From assembly GCF_041296385.1 (NCBI RefSeq), contig NC_091023.1, forward strand, positions 7,812,924 through 7,876,923: a DNA stretch of 64,000 nt, written 5' to 3'. Positions 10,756 to 24,934 of the stretch are shown here, in pieces. How positions within the stretch are numbered: the first letter of the stretch is position 1; every line of letters starts with the position of its first letter. This stretch comes from Aphelocoma coerulescens. Its lineage: Eukaryota; Chordata; Aves; Passeriformes; Corvidae. The position numbers and the translations under genes are program-made. The notes below the pieces were generated by a model. That model worked only from the letters and a program-made list of their open reading frames with translations, did no database searches and was not told where the DNA came from.

Positions 10756-13700
10756 CTTTGTACATATTTAATTAGCTCTCCTTCCAAATTCAGGTGGTTA
10801 AAAAGCATGAGGAAGGTCTGAATGTGCTCTGGTCTGACTGGCTGAACAGTGTCAGTGCTTTGGGAGTGACAGAAGTTTCACACCTCTGAGAGCAGCAGCT
10901 CACGTGAGCTCTGTACGTGCTTCACACATCCCTAACAATTCCCACTGACGCTCTGCAAGAGCCAGATCAAACACAGCATTTGTTTCCCTCTTTTCCAGTA
11001 CAAACACCGTCAGCTTCGCAGCGCAGCCCAGACACACCGAGCAGGGAAATGTCATAAGCCCGTTAAGTTCCTACATTAACATGATGCCTGCTGTCTTTGC
11101 TTGAACTCCTGATTAACCAGACAAAGCAACTTAAAGCATGTCCCACTACAATTCCTGCCAAAAGTATCTGGGATGCAAGGATATAATGCTGCTAATTCAG
11201 CTGAGACACCAGGACAAAACATGACTGTGCTGGGCTCTGAAATTGGAATCACAAAGACTTTTTTTTACTGGTTTTTTTCAGAAAGAGGTTAAAAAGATGC
11301 ATTTGCTCTACTACATTGCCTAGATAATTGTCCAACCCCATGTTAAAAAATTATGCAGAAATGTAGGAGTCATAAACCCCTGAATAGTTAGATTCAAGAA
11401 AATGAGATAACTGATGCTTGAGTAGGTTGAGTAGGTAGAATGTTCATTCTGAGTCATTTGGCTGATTAAGAAAGCATCCAACAAAGAATAAACCTCAGTT
11501 CAAAATATTCAAACATTTTCAAACAATTGCCTGTCAGGGACCCAGTGACACTATGCCTTGGATGGTTAACTAGTATATTTTTATGCATGTGTGAGTGAAC
11601 AACATGTAGTTCTCAGCTGTTAATGAAATATTTATTCCTTTAAAACCAGACAGAGCAGTGGCAGCTGTGAAGCAGATACTGTCAAATTCAGAGGTGTTCA
11701 AATGGCAATTGCCATACATGCTATGTGAGAAATAACTCAAACTTTCCTATCACCCAAAAGAGATCAACACCAATACCTGCCTTCTCAGTTCCAGCAGCGG
11801 AAGGGTGTGGGAACGAACCAATGAACTCTTGGAGGAAAGTGAGGGTGAGGATTCTCACTCTTAGAACCTGAGAATCAGTTTGAAAAACAACATAAGCAAG
11901 GCTGGTAGCTGATGCAAAAGCCTAAAGAGATGGCAGAGAGAATATTTGTCTTGTTACTGGGAGGATTTGCCTGTGGGACTGGGGCTCCTACTGAAATTTG
12001 GGTGGTTCCCAGCACGTGTTAGGAAAGCAGTGGCCGGCACAACCAGAACAGTGAATGCTACAAGGCACAGCTGTTCCTTTTGGATGCCGAGCATCATTTG
12101 CGTGTGTCGCCTGCAGAACCAAAGGCATGGGCTCTACCCGAGCCTACAGGTTTTCATCTCTACTCAAGGCTCACATTCCCATTGCTGCAGTACAACTCCT
12201 GACATGCTCCAGGATGGATTTGCTCTCAGACCACAGCCCTGCACTGTACTTCACAAAAGACACTGATACCTCCTTGTCAGAGGCTATGCATGGTATCAAT
12301 AGGTCATTTCTTAGGTTGAGTAATTTTGTGGGAAGAAATTAAATTGATATTCCTTTACCTACTCTGTCTGTCTGCTAAGAATGGAAAAAAGATCAGGGTG
12401 ATAATTTTAACCTAAAAACACTAGAAGCTACCTACTTCTACTGCTGTAACTGAACATGTTGGCACTTCAGTCTACACACAAATTGGGGATGAAAACAGAT
12501 TTTTGTTAACCAATCATTGGCTTTGTCACTTCCCCTTTCATTGATCTAAATGCTGCTCATTTATAAACATCCATGTTGCTGAATCTATGTCCTTATTCTA
12601 CTGAGAGAGCAGAATGATGGAGCATATTTTCTTCAGCTGCATTACTAATTTATACCTACACTGGGCAAAAGGTGGCTACAGGAACAGCATCCTTTCAGCA
12701 CCAGTTTTTAAAGATGCAAAAGAGAAGCTTGAACTTACTCTTAAAAAAAGGCTTTTGTTAAAGAACAGATGTGCAAACCATCTCAAAAAATACATATATA
12801 CACACGTAAGAGAAAATGATTACTCCTTAACATGAATAGATTTAAGAAGGAAAGATTCTGATCTCTACATAAGGATCCAAAAATTCTTCCACAGAAAGTA
12901 AGTTGGAGAAAACAAACATTTCTCATTGTACCATAACCCTGTTCAGCCTAAATTGTGTTCACTGCTATGTGTTAGCCAAGATTTTGCCTTACACAGCTAT
13001 TTATAATCATTACAAATATTCCACGATAAGGTTTTTTTCCATTTAAGTGATTTATAGTATTTATATGCTAATTGAGAAAACCAAACATAAATTTGAATAA
13101 CAATGAAATTAAATAGCATTTCCACTATTAAGCTATCAACTGTGGGCAGCAATTCACTTTTTACTTAGGACTCGCCAGATTTTCCTTGGGAAATATTAAC
13201 TTGGTAATTGAAGGACTTTATTACTACAATAAAATATATTAAGCAATATCTATTAAATCAATAACTTAAAATATAATTTAAACTCTGGTTCTAGATATGT
13301 GGAAATTATTCCAAGAAGCAGATGCAGGGTTTTGCTTTGCACTGAATTTGCATAAGTTATGTAACAAAATACTTTTAGAGAACCCAGTAAAGTCAGGTTT
13401 CCAGGCCTCCGTGCAGATTCATTGATTTCAGCCCTGGTGAACACTTCAGGAATCACAGAGCCTCACATGGAAATTGGGAGTATGGATAAGGAGATGCTTG
13501 TGCAGCACTGATACAAAGCAGCTCGAGCTCCAGCACCTTGGCTGAGCTGCATCCACTTGAAGAATTCACACCTTTCTGAGCTTACCACTTTTCCTCCCTT
13601 GGTTCTCCTAGGCCTCAGAGCAAACAAAGGCAATATCAGTTGAATGCAACACACCCCATGCACTCATCCTCATTTCATCAGGCAAAACTGTGCTAGTGCC

Positions 13701-16700
13701 ATCAGAAATGCTCCTGATAACTTTAATGAGGTCAGCACCTCAGCCCAATAGGTACTAGTTTTAAGAGCTCTATGGTGGCAAATTGATTTTTGGTATTTCT
13801 GGCATTTTCCCTGCTGTTTCCCTTCCAGAACTACTATCCAGTGTTCTGTATTATTCACTTGACCTGTCTTTCTCACGCCTTTTGTCAGGGAAGTACTTTG
13901 GTTTTGTGCTGTAGGAAGAGACTGGGGCTTCAATCTGTAATGAACAATTCATTCTAGACACCTTCCTCCTATAAATGACTTTAGGATTTGAACATATACA
14001 CTAAGATATCATTTCATCAGGGTATTCCCTAATATTTACTATTTTTCAAGTATTTCTGTCAGTAACACCACCCTTGTTCAGTGGAGACACATTTATCTTA
14101 AACACAGCATACCCAGGTGGAGTTGAGTCTTTCTCTCAAAGCGTTCTCCATAAGGAGAAAATAAGCAGCAGCAGAAAAAACTTCACTAAGCAGATGACAT
14201 GGAGCTGCCAGCTGAGGTGTTTGTCCAGCTGAGCAGGAGGTCCAGCCCAGCCCAGCTCACGGCATTCTCCAGATGCTTCCAAGAGGCAGCTCATTTCCTA
14301 CCCCACTGGCACCTTGCTACAGCGTCTGCTCAGAGACAGAAGTAGAACATAAAAAGAGAAAATATGTTTGCATGTGACTTGGACTAGAAATCATAATGCA
14401 AATTTCCCGAGGTGAGGAAGTGTGGCCAACCCACAGCAGTGCACAGCTTCAGCTATATTCATAATGCAGGTAACAGTGCAGCACAATCTGAGCTAGTTTT
14501 AAGTAAGCTGTATAAATGGCTCTAGGTCCCTTTAAACATTTTAAGAAGGTAAGGTGTCTTGAAATTAAGGCTCCAAGCATCCACTGCAAGTTCTCCAAAC
14601 TGCTCTCTCCAGTTTTATCGGGTACAAACATTAATAGCTGCCAGATGAAAAATGCTACTGAGATCAATCAAGAGGCCTGAAGCAGACAATGCATGGTGCC
14701 TATTCTGAACTTTCAACAGAGATGGCCCATATAGTCTAGGTCTCCAAAAAGCCTGATGTTCTCTTTCCCCAAAACACCAGATGCTGTGGTGAGTCAAAAG
14801 GATGCCACAGATGAACCAGAACTCTTCATTACAACTTCCTTCTGAACATTTATCACTCTTCTGTTTTGGCATTACCAGTTCGAATACTTCACCTACAAGC
14901 TCATTGACTGCCCAATTCCTGCTGAAAAACACAAGCTAAATAAATAGTCTTGATTTTTTTTTTTTCTTTCCTCAGTGCAATTTTTTAGTCTGGTGTGAGC
15001 CATCTAAAATATTGTAGAACTTCAGCCAAAAAAACCACAATATAGACGTGTGTTTAATGACATGAAAGCGTCATGCAGAGGGGATAAGTACACAGCCCCA
15101 GGGCAGCAAAAGCTACAAAGATGTAGTATCAGTGGAAACAAACAGAAAACCCTTTAGGCATACTTCCCATACTTATCTCACAGAATAACGATTGCTTCAG
15201 AACAACTCCAAATTTACTATCATATTCACAAATAACATAAATCCCAAAGCTAATGGCTGATTTCAGGCACTTACATTTTAATAAGTATGTGGCACAGGGC
15301 CATGTTCAAATCTGTCTGTCTAATCATGGTTTCTATGCATAAAGCACACAAAAGTGTATGAGATTGCTGAGCTAAGAATGTTGGAAATGCCATCCTGGGC
15401 GAATCCCTTAGTGCAAATTAACAGTGAAAAGTCTTTATTGATGTTCTACTAGATACAAATTTTCTATGCATCATTAAACAAAATTCTTCACAGAAGACAA
15501 AGGTACAAGTTTTCCTAAAGATTTCAGTAAAAGAGAAACAAAGGCTTTACTCTGTAGCATCCACCTGGCAACCAGACCAGAGATGAAGCAATTGTCTGAA
15601 GTATTTTAAGACTGCAAGTCATGTAATCATGAAAACATCTGACTTGAAGTAGACTTACACATGCTTCCTCTGAGGCAACTTGTCAGGGTTGCTCAGCCAC
15701 TTCTGTCGCTTAGGTTGGCTCCATTCATAGATCCTGCTTCTCTAGGGATGGGGGACACATTACTGCAATTGATCACCAAGCTTTGAGTGCCATTTCAAAA
15801 AATTGGGCAGTGCTCTGTGGGTATCATAAAAGAAAGCTCCTGGAGTGAAGTAGCTCTTGCTGAAGAGCTCTCAGAACAGGAAGAATTCACTGCTTTCTTT
15901 TTTGGATTCTCTGCTTTAGTTCTTGAATGTCAACAAGAGGAAAACCAAAATTGTTATATAAAAGCCTGCAGAGTGGATTCACATAATCATTAAAGTGCTT
16001 AGATTTTCAGAGCAGGGCTTTTTAAGGATGCCAATTTAAGAAACTGAATTCTGCAACCTGTTATTGCACAGAGCACTGAAATGGAACTGGGAGAAACTGA
16101 AGCGTGAACAGGGAGGCAGCTGGAGGTGACCTTCAGGAAACTGGAAAGGACTGAATCACCAGGCAGGGAAGCTCATTATCAGTGCATTTCTTCAGGCTGT
16201 CCCAGGCACATTTTCAACAGACTACTGAACAACACTACCTCAGGAAAAATATGGTAGAGAAACACATGATTACATGGTTAATAATCATATTTTGTAAGTA
16301 ATCAGATGCCTGTGGCAGTACCATGGACATGGTTGGCTCTTTCCACCCTGTTGCAGAAAACTGACCTATTTATTTCTTAAAGGGGAATAGGAGATGCAAA
16401 CACTCCAGTCTGATGCTGAGGCAAAGTCACTTTCTAAGATGAGGGAAAGAACAGAGACATTATGTAATGGCATTATTTTCTGTTTGTTCTACTTTCCTAT
16501 GGTGTCATCTGACAGCAGGAGTTGTGTGATAGCATTTGAGCAAAGCAGAATTCCAGAAAATGAAATGCAGGAATTCTGAGGTGCAGACTAAATCATCTGT
16601 GGATGTTACACTGGGTAACAAAGCATATCCCCTCAGATATCTGCAATAGCACCCAGATTTCATCACTTCAGTAAGAATTGACACTCGAATTCTCCAAAGG

Positions 16701-19700
16701 AACAGTCACTTATCTTATTGTACACTCAATCTTTCTCTACATAGGATTCTCACATGCAAGTGAGATACTTTACAGGGCCATAAAAGGATGTATTTGAACT
16801 GAAGAATATTGTTACACTATTTTAAATATCCCTTTATATCATAAAACAGGAATAGTGTTAGTCATCATTAATATTTCTCCCATTTAAAACATATTTCACT
16901 TATGAGAAACTTTCTCATCATTTGGCAGATTTTACGAACCATTTAAGGAGAAAGTGGGAAGACAGTTACAAAAGTTGCAGGACTGAGATCTTCAGGAGGC
17001 TGTCTATTCCTTCAGTGCCCAACTAAATGGGGCCTCAGCCATTGCCACAGTACAAATTATACCAGTTGTAGAAAGAGAAAATAGTATTTATTTCCCGGTT
17101 TGAGTCCATCTTACTATATATTGCTAGAAATGTCTCTTTCACCAGTGAAGTTTTGACATTTATTTTTTCCCGTCTATTATCTCTATATAAAAGTAGAGCA
17201 CTGAGCCTGCATCTAGTGCCACTGGTGCATATAAACTTACTGGCCATGATTTGTAGATGGAGGGAATACATTCTCACCCTCATTTCAGCATAAATCCAGT
17301 GAGAAGATGATAATTTACATGTAAATTGCATGTGAATCTGAAAAGAGAAATCAGGATCCCTCTTACCACAAATACAGCCATGATGAACTAGTTCTTACAA
17401 CACTGTTCACATGTTCATTATGTGCTACTGACCTCTATTCACATTCACCTTCCTGGGGTGTGACACATAACCAGGAAATATGCATGGAAAGCTTGTCTGA
17501 TGCTTTAATGATTCCATCTTGAAACCATGATGGCTACTAAGCCATCCATAATGTGCTATCATTGAGGAAATCAGAGAATAAATTTGTCTCTCCCTCATGC
17601 AGTGGAGATTAACTTGTTCAACGAGTAAACCACACCCCAAAGAACTACAGGTATATATTTCTGGAAGAAGGGTTGCTGTGGTGCTGGATCTCTACACACT
17701 GTGATTTTCTTAATAGAAAGCCTAATGCCAGAATACTCTTCAAATGCATGAAAACATGCAAACAAATGCGCTTGAATTTCTCCTCTGAAAGGATGGCAGT
17801 AGAAAGACTATTTTTGATGGAACATTGGCTCATGTGTGAATATTAGGGAAAGAGGTGCACAAGCACTAAATTGCCAGTTCAAAACTGGTACATGTGAGAT
17901 TCAGCCATTCACAAGCATCAGGTTTCTTCTTTTCTCCTTGAAAAGCTGTGCAGGGCTGCTGTTTCCAGACTAGCACAGCTATTTTGTTTCCGTGACTTTG
18001 CAAAAGCTTTCTCATTTTCAACTGTGGAAACAGAAGCAAGGAACTGTACTTGCCATTTGTTTGCAGATTTTTGCATAATGAGTGCTTTCTGCATTATTCC
18101 AGCTGTTACTGAAGATTAGTCATTGTTAAACCTGATGGATGTTTAGGGAAATTTCCTCCCATCTAAATGCAAAGAAGATGGGCAGAAATTCAGAGTCTCA
18201 GCTGCTTTTCTGACTAAGGGCTCACAAAGCAGTTAAGGAATCAAGTTACCATTAAATCCAATAAACTACAAACTCGGGAAAACAAATTTTCTTCTGGTGA
18301 AAGACATTTGTTGTCGTGGTGCCAACAGCACCATCTCACCCAGGCATTTAATTACTGTGACTTTCAGCTCCACGGGATGGCTACTGGAATAGGAAGTCTC
18401 AAGGACCTAAGAAACCTACAGAGACAACATCCAGCATTACTCAGCCACAACTCAGTAATGCCAGTTTGCTTTGTGAGCAGCAGAACCACTGAAGGTTGCT
18501 TCATCTCCCACAGCTGAGCACTTTAACTGAGGCTTTGGCAGAGAACTCACTCCCTGGTGGCTTCTCTGATGCTCAGTCAGGTACAAACTCACCCTGTGGT
18601 GTTCCCCTCTATAAAGACACTCCATGGAGATCCTTTGCTATCTACTAGGAAAAAACTTGTTTGACCATAATTTTTACTGTTGCCTCAGAGAAATTTGACA
18701 GGAATTAGCCAACAGGGAGAGGAACAGATTGGGAGAGGTAATTTGAGAGATACGAGACAGACACTGTCAAGGATAATGGGAATTCATTAGTCTTTTTTCT
18801 TTATAAGCCAGGCTAGAGATAGTGGAAAGCAGTACAATTCTTTTAGTGTTATGGACAACAATATCCAACATGCACTATTCCATTTTCTCTTGACTTGCCC
18901 TCAGCAAAATATCATCAGCTTGACTGCATCAGTCACTTGTACAACAAAACAAGCACCAACATCCAGCCATCAGTCAGTGGCTCTATAAAGCAAAGCCTCA
19001 TGCTTTCCAAGACACCACTCAAAGTTAATTACTATTAACACATACTCTTTTCTCATTATTTGTCAGATTTAAAGATTGTCTGCCTCTGTATAGACAAGAA
19101 CATTGGTGGCTTTATCATCCCTTCCCTGACACAACATTATTTAGGCCCATGGAATGTACATTTATACAGCTTCCTATTTGTGTTGCTGAAACCAGTGCCT
19201 CTGGATGTACCTAAAAATGAAGATACTGCTGGAAGATAAGCATTCTTTTAATCCAGCAGCTCGAGTGAGCCTTAGGCTCTGATTGCACAGACACTTCCCT
19301 CTCCACCAGTGAACTGGGAATGCATACAAACTGTGCAAAAAGTAGCAAGAGATGTCAGTCCTTTTCTGAAACTAACTTTCAATGAGCCTTAGTTGGAAAC
19401 AGAAGCAGCAGCCACCTCTCCCATGGAAGCCAAACTGCACTTACAGCAGCCCCCATGCTGGCTCTCCAAGCCTGTCTAAGAGTGGGCTGATTGTTCCCTT
19501 GTTTTTGAAAGCCAAACCTTAACCCAAACCCCAGTCCCAGGTGGCCAATATCTCCAATGAAACTGATGCAAGGCATAGACAATTCCCTGGCTTTTTCTGC
19601 ATTAGAGGAATACAAATGATTGAACTGCAACCTAGGAGATGCCACCCTTTTTTTTTTTACCCTAGCAGTAGACTTAACTACCCAAATGCCTCCCCAAAAG

Positions 19701-20257
19701 TCTGTGTAAATCTGGTACCATCCCCTCAACTTAGTAAAATTGAAATTCTTAAAAATGTTTTTGCAGAAAGATCTAAGTGTAAGGTAGGACTTATCACTAC
19801 ACCATCGACTTGTCCAAGCACAGAGCTCCCTGCACAATCCAGCAAGAACTGTATCATGGATCCCTGCTGTGAAACAGAACCACAACAAAAACCCAGCTAA
19901 TTTCAGAGGTAAAATAAAGTGTAAGTTATGAGTGCTATTACAGGCAGGTTAAAAGTCTGCAAATCTGGAGGCTGTGTTGCATTCTTTGTATCAGTCCTTG
20001 TCTGAAAGCCAATTCTAAGACCCAGCTTCAGACATAAGCAGAGACATTATCCAGGATACATTTTCCTGAGTGCACACAAATGAAACGTTCTGATATCTTC
20101 CCTGCAGAAATGCTACGTGGTGCACAGTCAGCCCAAAGATAAAATTCCCATTCAGTTCAGGAGGAGTTCTCAGTCTGCACAAATGTATTTTTCTTGGCTA
20201 AAATGCACAAGCTTTGTAAGTGAAAATGAGCGTGCATGATTCTAAAGAGTAAGATAG

Positions 20258-20283
20258 TTCCTTTTAATTTAAATTAAAAGGAA
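20258..20283. repeat. 26-bp perfect palindrome
   Basis: Each base from 20258 to 20270 pairs with its mirror from 20283 to 20271. The half-site is TTCCTTTTAATTT. There is no loop, so the duplex is fully self-complementary. No protein site is recognised beyond the AATTTAAATT core. Confidence 0.95.
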
Positions 20284-23200
20284 AATTGAAAATAGTGCCA
20301 AACTTATCAATAACTGGAAGTCCAGAGAATTTTATATACATGTATATAATGTTAATTAGATAACATATGCCCTCAGTTCTAGCATAATCCTCTTTCATCA
20401 CCATCCACTGCAATATTGTCAAACAGTACAGTCTTAAAGCACCATTTGTGTTATCAGCAGAAAAAAGCTATTTGGAAGTTTTCACAGACCCTTAATGGAC
20501 CCACTCTGTTCTTGACCTTGATGTTTCAGTCTACACCACCACCCTGAACTTGGCTCATGCCAGTTTTGAATTATACTTCCAATTGCATTAAGTAAAACCT
20601 TAAGTGTGTTATCTATCAAGTGACTGTGCTTCAGTGCATCCAGATGTACCAGATCTTCCACCTCTGCCTGCCCCAAGGGAACACCTCCCAGACAGCAAGG
20701 CTGCCCAAACGAAGGGATAATTAGGAGAGCAGAGAACAAAATGCCCTTTGGAAGTAACACAGTTTCCTTACAGATCTTTGTGTCCATGACGCTGTGTCTC
20801 CCTGTAGGATCTATCTGTTGGTACACATCAAAGGACAGCTGGAAACCACATTAAGCACTTCTGCATGTAAGCAACTGCAGTGGAGCAGATTCACTGGGAG
20901 GTCCCAGCAGGAGAACTTCCTCCGATACGAGCTGTACAATGAAACAACTGGAAGCTGCCTGCAGTGCCACAATCCATCCCTCCCCTGCTCGCTCACTCTA
21001 AATGCCACAGACAGAGGATACATTTAAGTGCAGCACAGGCTGTTAAGTTACCTGCAGGCAGATGCATCTCTGTCAAATACTACAGGAGGAATTTGAAACA
21101 AAAGGTGTCAAAGGCACAAAGGGATTTGGTGCAAACCCTACAGCTACTTCTGCCTTTCATTGTCTTCCAAAGCTGCACTAGAGAGATGTGGCAAACCAGA
21201 AAGCCAAGAGAGCGGAAGAGAGGAGTTTAATGTATTGCTTATAGGGCATTTGGTGAACTAATAGGAAAATGCCCTCTCTCCCCAAACATTAGTTGTTATT
21301 TTTACCTGATAATGTATCTATTAATATCCTGTCCCTGACTTAAAAAAAAATCCAAAGGACAGAGAACTTAAGACTATAATCAATACTTGGCAGCATTTTA
21401 AAATAAAGCATGCAGTTTACAAAATAAAATCTTTAGTCATCTCTGCAATGATTTCTGAACTTCTTTTTAAAGCATGTCTTACTTAACGCATTTTAAAACC
21501 AGCTGCTTCTATCAAGAGTGCATTTGTAAATGAAAAGCAAGACCAGCAACAAACTCCACAAACCTGTTTCTGAGCTACCAGAAACAAACGCAAGAATTGA
21601 ATAAAGAGTAACTCAGTGTTTCCATCCTCTTAATTGATTCTCAGCTGGGAGGAAACAGAAGATTTCCAAGTGCCACAAGTGCAGTTGGGAAGCAGGCATA
21701 TGGGACACAGCTATGTAATAATATGGATGGAAGATAAAAATTCTTCATTACAAATTTAGATGCTTGTGCCAATTTAAATCACAGCTCACAGTGCATGTTC
21801 ACAGCAGCTCATCAGGGGCACAGCTGGGTGAATCCCACTTACCCTGATGGAAAGATTTGTTACACACAGAACTACTTGCGAGCAGTTACTGACCCCAGAG
21901 ATGGTTCTCAGCATCCCTGAGCCTTACGGCGGCACTTCTCAGGGTAGCATTCCATTAGTCACCACCCACCAAGGAGCACCAGCTCAGGGAAATGGATTCT
22001 GCAAGCTGGAGTAATGCCACTTCTTCCTAGAGCAAGAGCAGTATCTCAGCTGCAGCAGGAGAACCTCAGGACAGCAAATAAGATTTTACTGCAGCTCTGC
22101 TAAAAATTCTTCTTAGACTTCCTTTAGCCTTCTGAAGAGAGGGTAAATGGGCACTCACTGCCTGGGGCATAAACTGTTTAATATCCACTGTAGAGAGACC
22201 ACTTTACTCAGATTGTTAGATATGGACATGGCCACTGCAATGGAAAGGTTGTCATGAAGTTGAGGGGGAAGAAGTTGGCAGTTAAACCTGGCAAGTGACC
22301 TGGAAGCGTCCAAGTGGAATTTGTCTCTTCCTTTGCCTATAACTGCATTGCTGTGCTCTCTTCTCACTTCCAGTGTTTTTCCTGAGGATATCACACATTC
22401 ATGCTGACACAAGTGAGTGTGAATGCAGTTTTACTGAGCCCAGGATCCCAACTGCTCAGCCCTGCAAGTCACCTCAACTCCTACAAGCTTGATCAAGATC
22501 AGAACTTGCACTGCATCTCTTGATGCCAGGAACCCAGGCAGAAGGAGGCTGGAAGTCTGGATGCACTGCTCAATCCCTCCCAGCTACACAGCCATCCTTA
22601 AATGCCTGCAGGGCTGTGGTTAAAGATGGCAAATAGGCACATGGAAGCTCAGCAATCTCTGAAAGAAGGCTAACATTTGTACCACTTTGAATATTTTCTG
22701 TGGTTTTTCTCTATTCTTCTGTCCTGTGTAGTCCCAGCTGACAAGATGAATGGATATGGAGACTTGGAGAACAGGAGATCAACACTCCAGCTCTGTGCCA
22801 TGCTGCCAGGAGGCTTTTACAATTTAGGATTGTACTCAGGCTACTCAACACAAGGCCTCTCCTGGGTGCTGTGATTTCATTTGTAACACCCCTAAAGAGC
22901 CAGAACTCAGCAGGCTCAGGCACAGACCATCTCAATCACTGTCAGAACACCAGAGTTCTGAGGCCTGAGTTTTGAGGCAGGTGCTGTGTATGGTCTTTAA
23001 AGTTGCCCATGATATAAAAAAAAAAAGTTTTCTATAAAAGTTAACTTGCCATCTGAATGTCTGCAGCATCTTCCTCCCTTTTGTACTACAATGAACTGCA
23101 ACAGAGCATCCAGAGTGGAGGCCAAGGGCACGTAGGAACATGATCTACAAATTCTATGCAGTGTGAGGTCAAACACATTGCTTATTCAGAAGCCAGAAAG

Positions 23201-24497
23201 TAGCAATAAATCCAAAAATACAGTTTACCCAACCAAAAAAAAGAAACCAAAAATCCAACCACCTCTCCTCTTATCTTTATCAGGACTGGAATTTGTATAA
23301 TAATCTGAAATTTCCGGCCATACTTTCAATTGCCACTGGATCACTACTATGTGCAAAGTCAGCTGGGATCCAGAGACATCTCCCTGCCTATGGAAATTCA
23401 GCATTGTCTCTTTTCTCCCCTAATGGAATTCAAGCATTTAGACTAATGTCTCACACATCCATTTGCTGAAATAGATCTGATAAATCCAAGCTTGCTATAC
23501 AGGTTTGCCAGGTTCTGCTTCAGATTCTTCAACCACTGTCACCAATACCTCAACTCACCTTTTCTTATTTCCATTTACCCCAGTGGCAACAAAGACATTT
23601 ACTTCCATAGAGTGTTTTATGCTTAATTTAGCTTACAGGAATCCAGCTATGAGATATCTGGGGGTACAACCATTTAATGCCTCAATTACTTCTTTGACTG
23701 ACCAGTTCCATGCACTGAAATTGTCAGGTTCACTATGGAGACATAAGCAAAAACTGCCAAAAATCTGACAGGCTGAGTATTTACACATTTTTAGAAATGC
23801 CTTGTCCTGAGACCTCAGTTTGAAGATCTCAGACCTTGACTCTTAGCCCAAAGGGATCTCCTCCTGGCTTTACTTCTCAAAGCAAATACAAATGCTTCCT
23901 ATTCATAGGAACATCTCTATTTCTATAAGTTCAGGTTTGCTTTAGCTGAACTGCAGTATTACTTCCAGTTGACCATTGCAAGCTGTCTCTGCACTAAGGA
24001 TACGTAAGGGATCAGTACCTGTTTGGATGAAAATTCTCCTCTTTTGCCCAGTGTTTTGCCCTTGTTTCCAACCATTGCTCTGCTGTGCCCTGGTGCCACT
24101 GAAATACTGCACAGGAAGCCTTCATCACCTCATGGATGTGTTCTCCTCACATGTGATCTCCAGGAATCGGACAACTAACACTGTTCCTTCTGAGGGAAGC
24201 ACAGTGTGGCACTGGAACAGGAGGATAGCACTATTTACTAAATCACAGCAGTAACATTCCAGATTTTTCTTTCTTTCCAAGCCTCTGAATCAGACTGAAA
24301 TATGCTGTTTACAAAAGCTGATGAAATCCTAGCTCCAGATGGGAGAGCTACGAGCTGCTGTGTCCAAAGAATAAACCTCTACTAGAAAATGCTTATCTTT
24401 GGATATTGCAACAAAGAGACACATATTTGATCCAGGGGATCATACCTGCACTCACATCAACACCCCCCAACTTATACAGACAGAATGTCAGTGTTTG

Positions 24498-24934
24498 TGA
24501 TGCCCTAGGTTTTAACTTTTGTATTTTTCAAATCCTGTACTGCCTAGCGTGTAACTCTGAAGCTTCTTGTAGCCTGTTAATTTCTGCTCTCATGCTATGT
24601 AGACATAACAAAGCCTCTCCAGGCCTGCTCTCCAGGGACACTCAGACCATCCTAGGCCTGAAAAGTATAAACCAAAGAGCCTCTAAGGGGGGCAAGCAGA
24701 GGGGAAGTTACATCATTAAACTGAAGCTTTAACTGGAGAGTTAACCCTGATATGCAAATGAACCAAACCTATAAAGGTGTGAAGAACTCGTGACCTATCA
24801 TCCATCTTGGGGTCCATCTTGGGAGTAGCCTCTGGCTCCCCAGGGGGTACTTTTGAAGGCCTTTCAAATAAATACCTATTTTATTCTTTTACTCCTGTCT
24901 AGTCTCTGTTTCTAGGAGGCCTCTTAGGGCATCA
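24498..24934 (+). mobile_element. Solo LTR of an endogenous retrovirus
   Basis: 437 bp bounded by TGATGCCCTA at the left and TAGGGCATCA at the right, a perfect 10-bp inverted terminal repeat that begins TG and ends CA. Inside are a TATA box (TATAAA, 24770-24775) and a poly(A) signal (AATAAA, 24867-24872) in the order expected of an LTR on the plus strand. An octamer ATGCAAAT lies at 24752-24759. No internal retroviral gene or second LTR is present, so this is a solo LTR left by recombination. I do not see a clear target-site duplication. The exact family is not determined. Confidence 0.8.

Larger units (their letters stand above)
8679..24497. other. Intergenic DNA, no gene seen
   Basis: About 15.8 kb without a supported exon. 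It holds a 17-base A run at 9790-9806, a 22-bp-period duplication at 10715-10755, a 26-bp perfect palindrome at 20258-20283 and a possible regulatory stretch at 10380-10620. Open frames such as 19379-19888 (minus) resemble nothing I know. Confidence 0.6.

Noticed and set aside
19379..19888. 169-codon minus-strand frame
   Set aside because: No recognisable protein. Its opposite strand is also open, which suggests chance composition.
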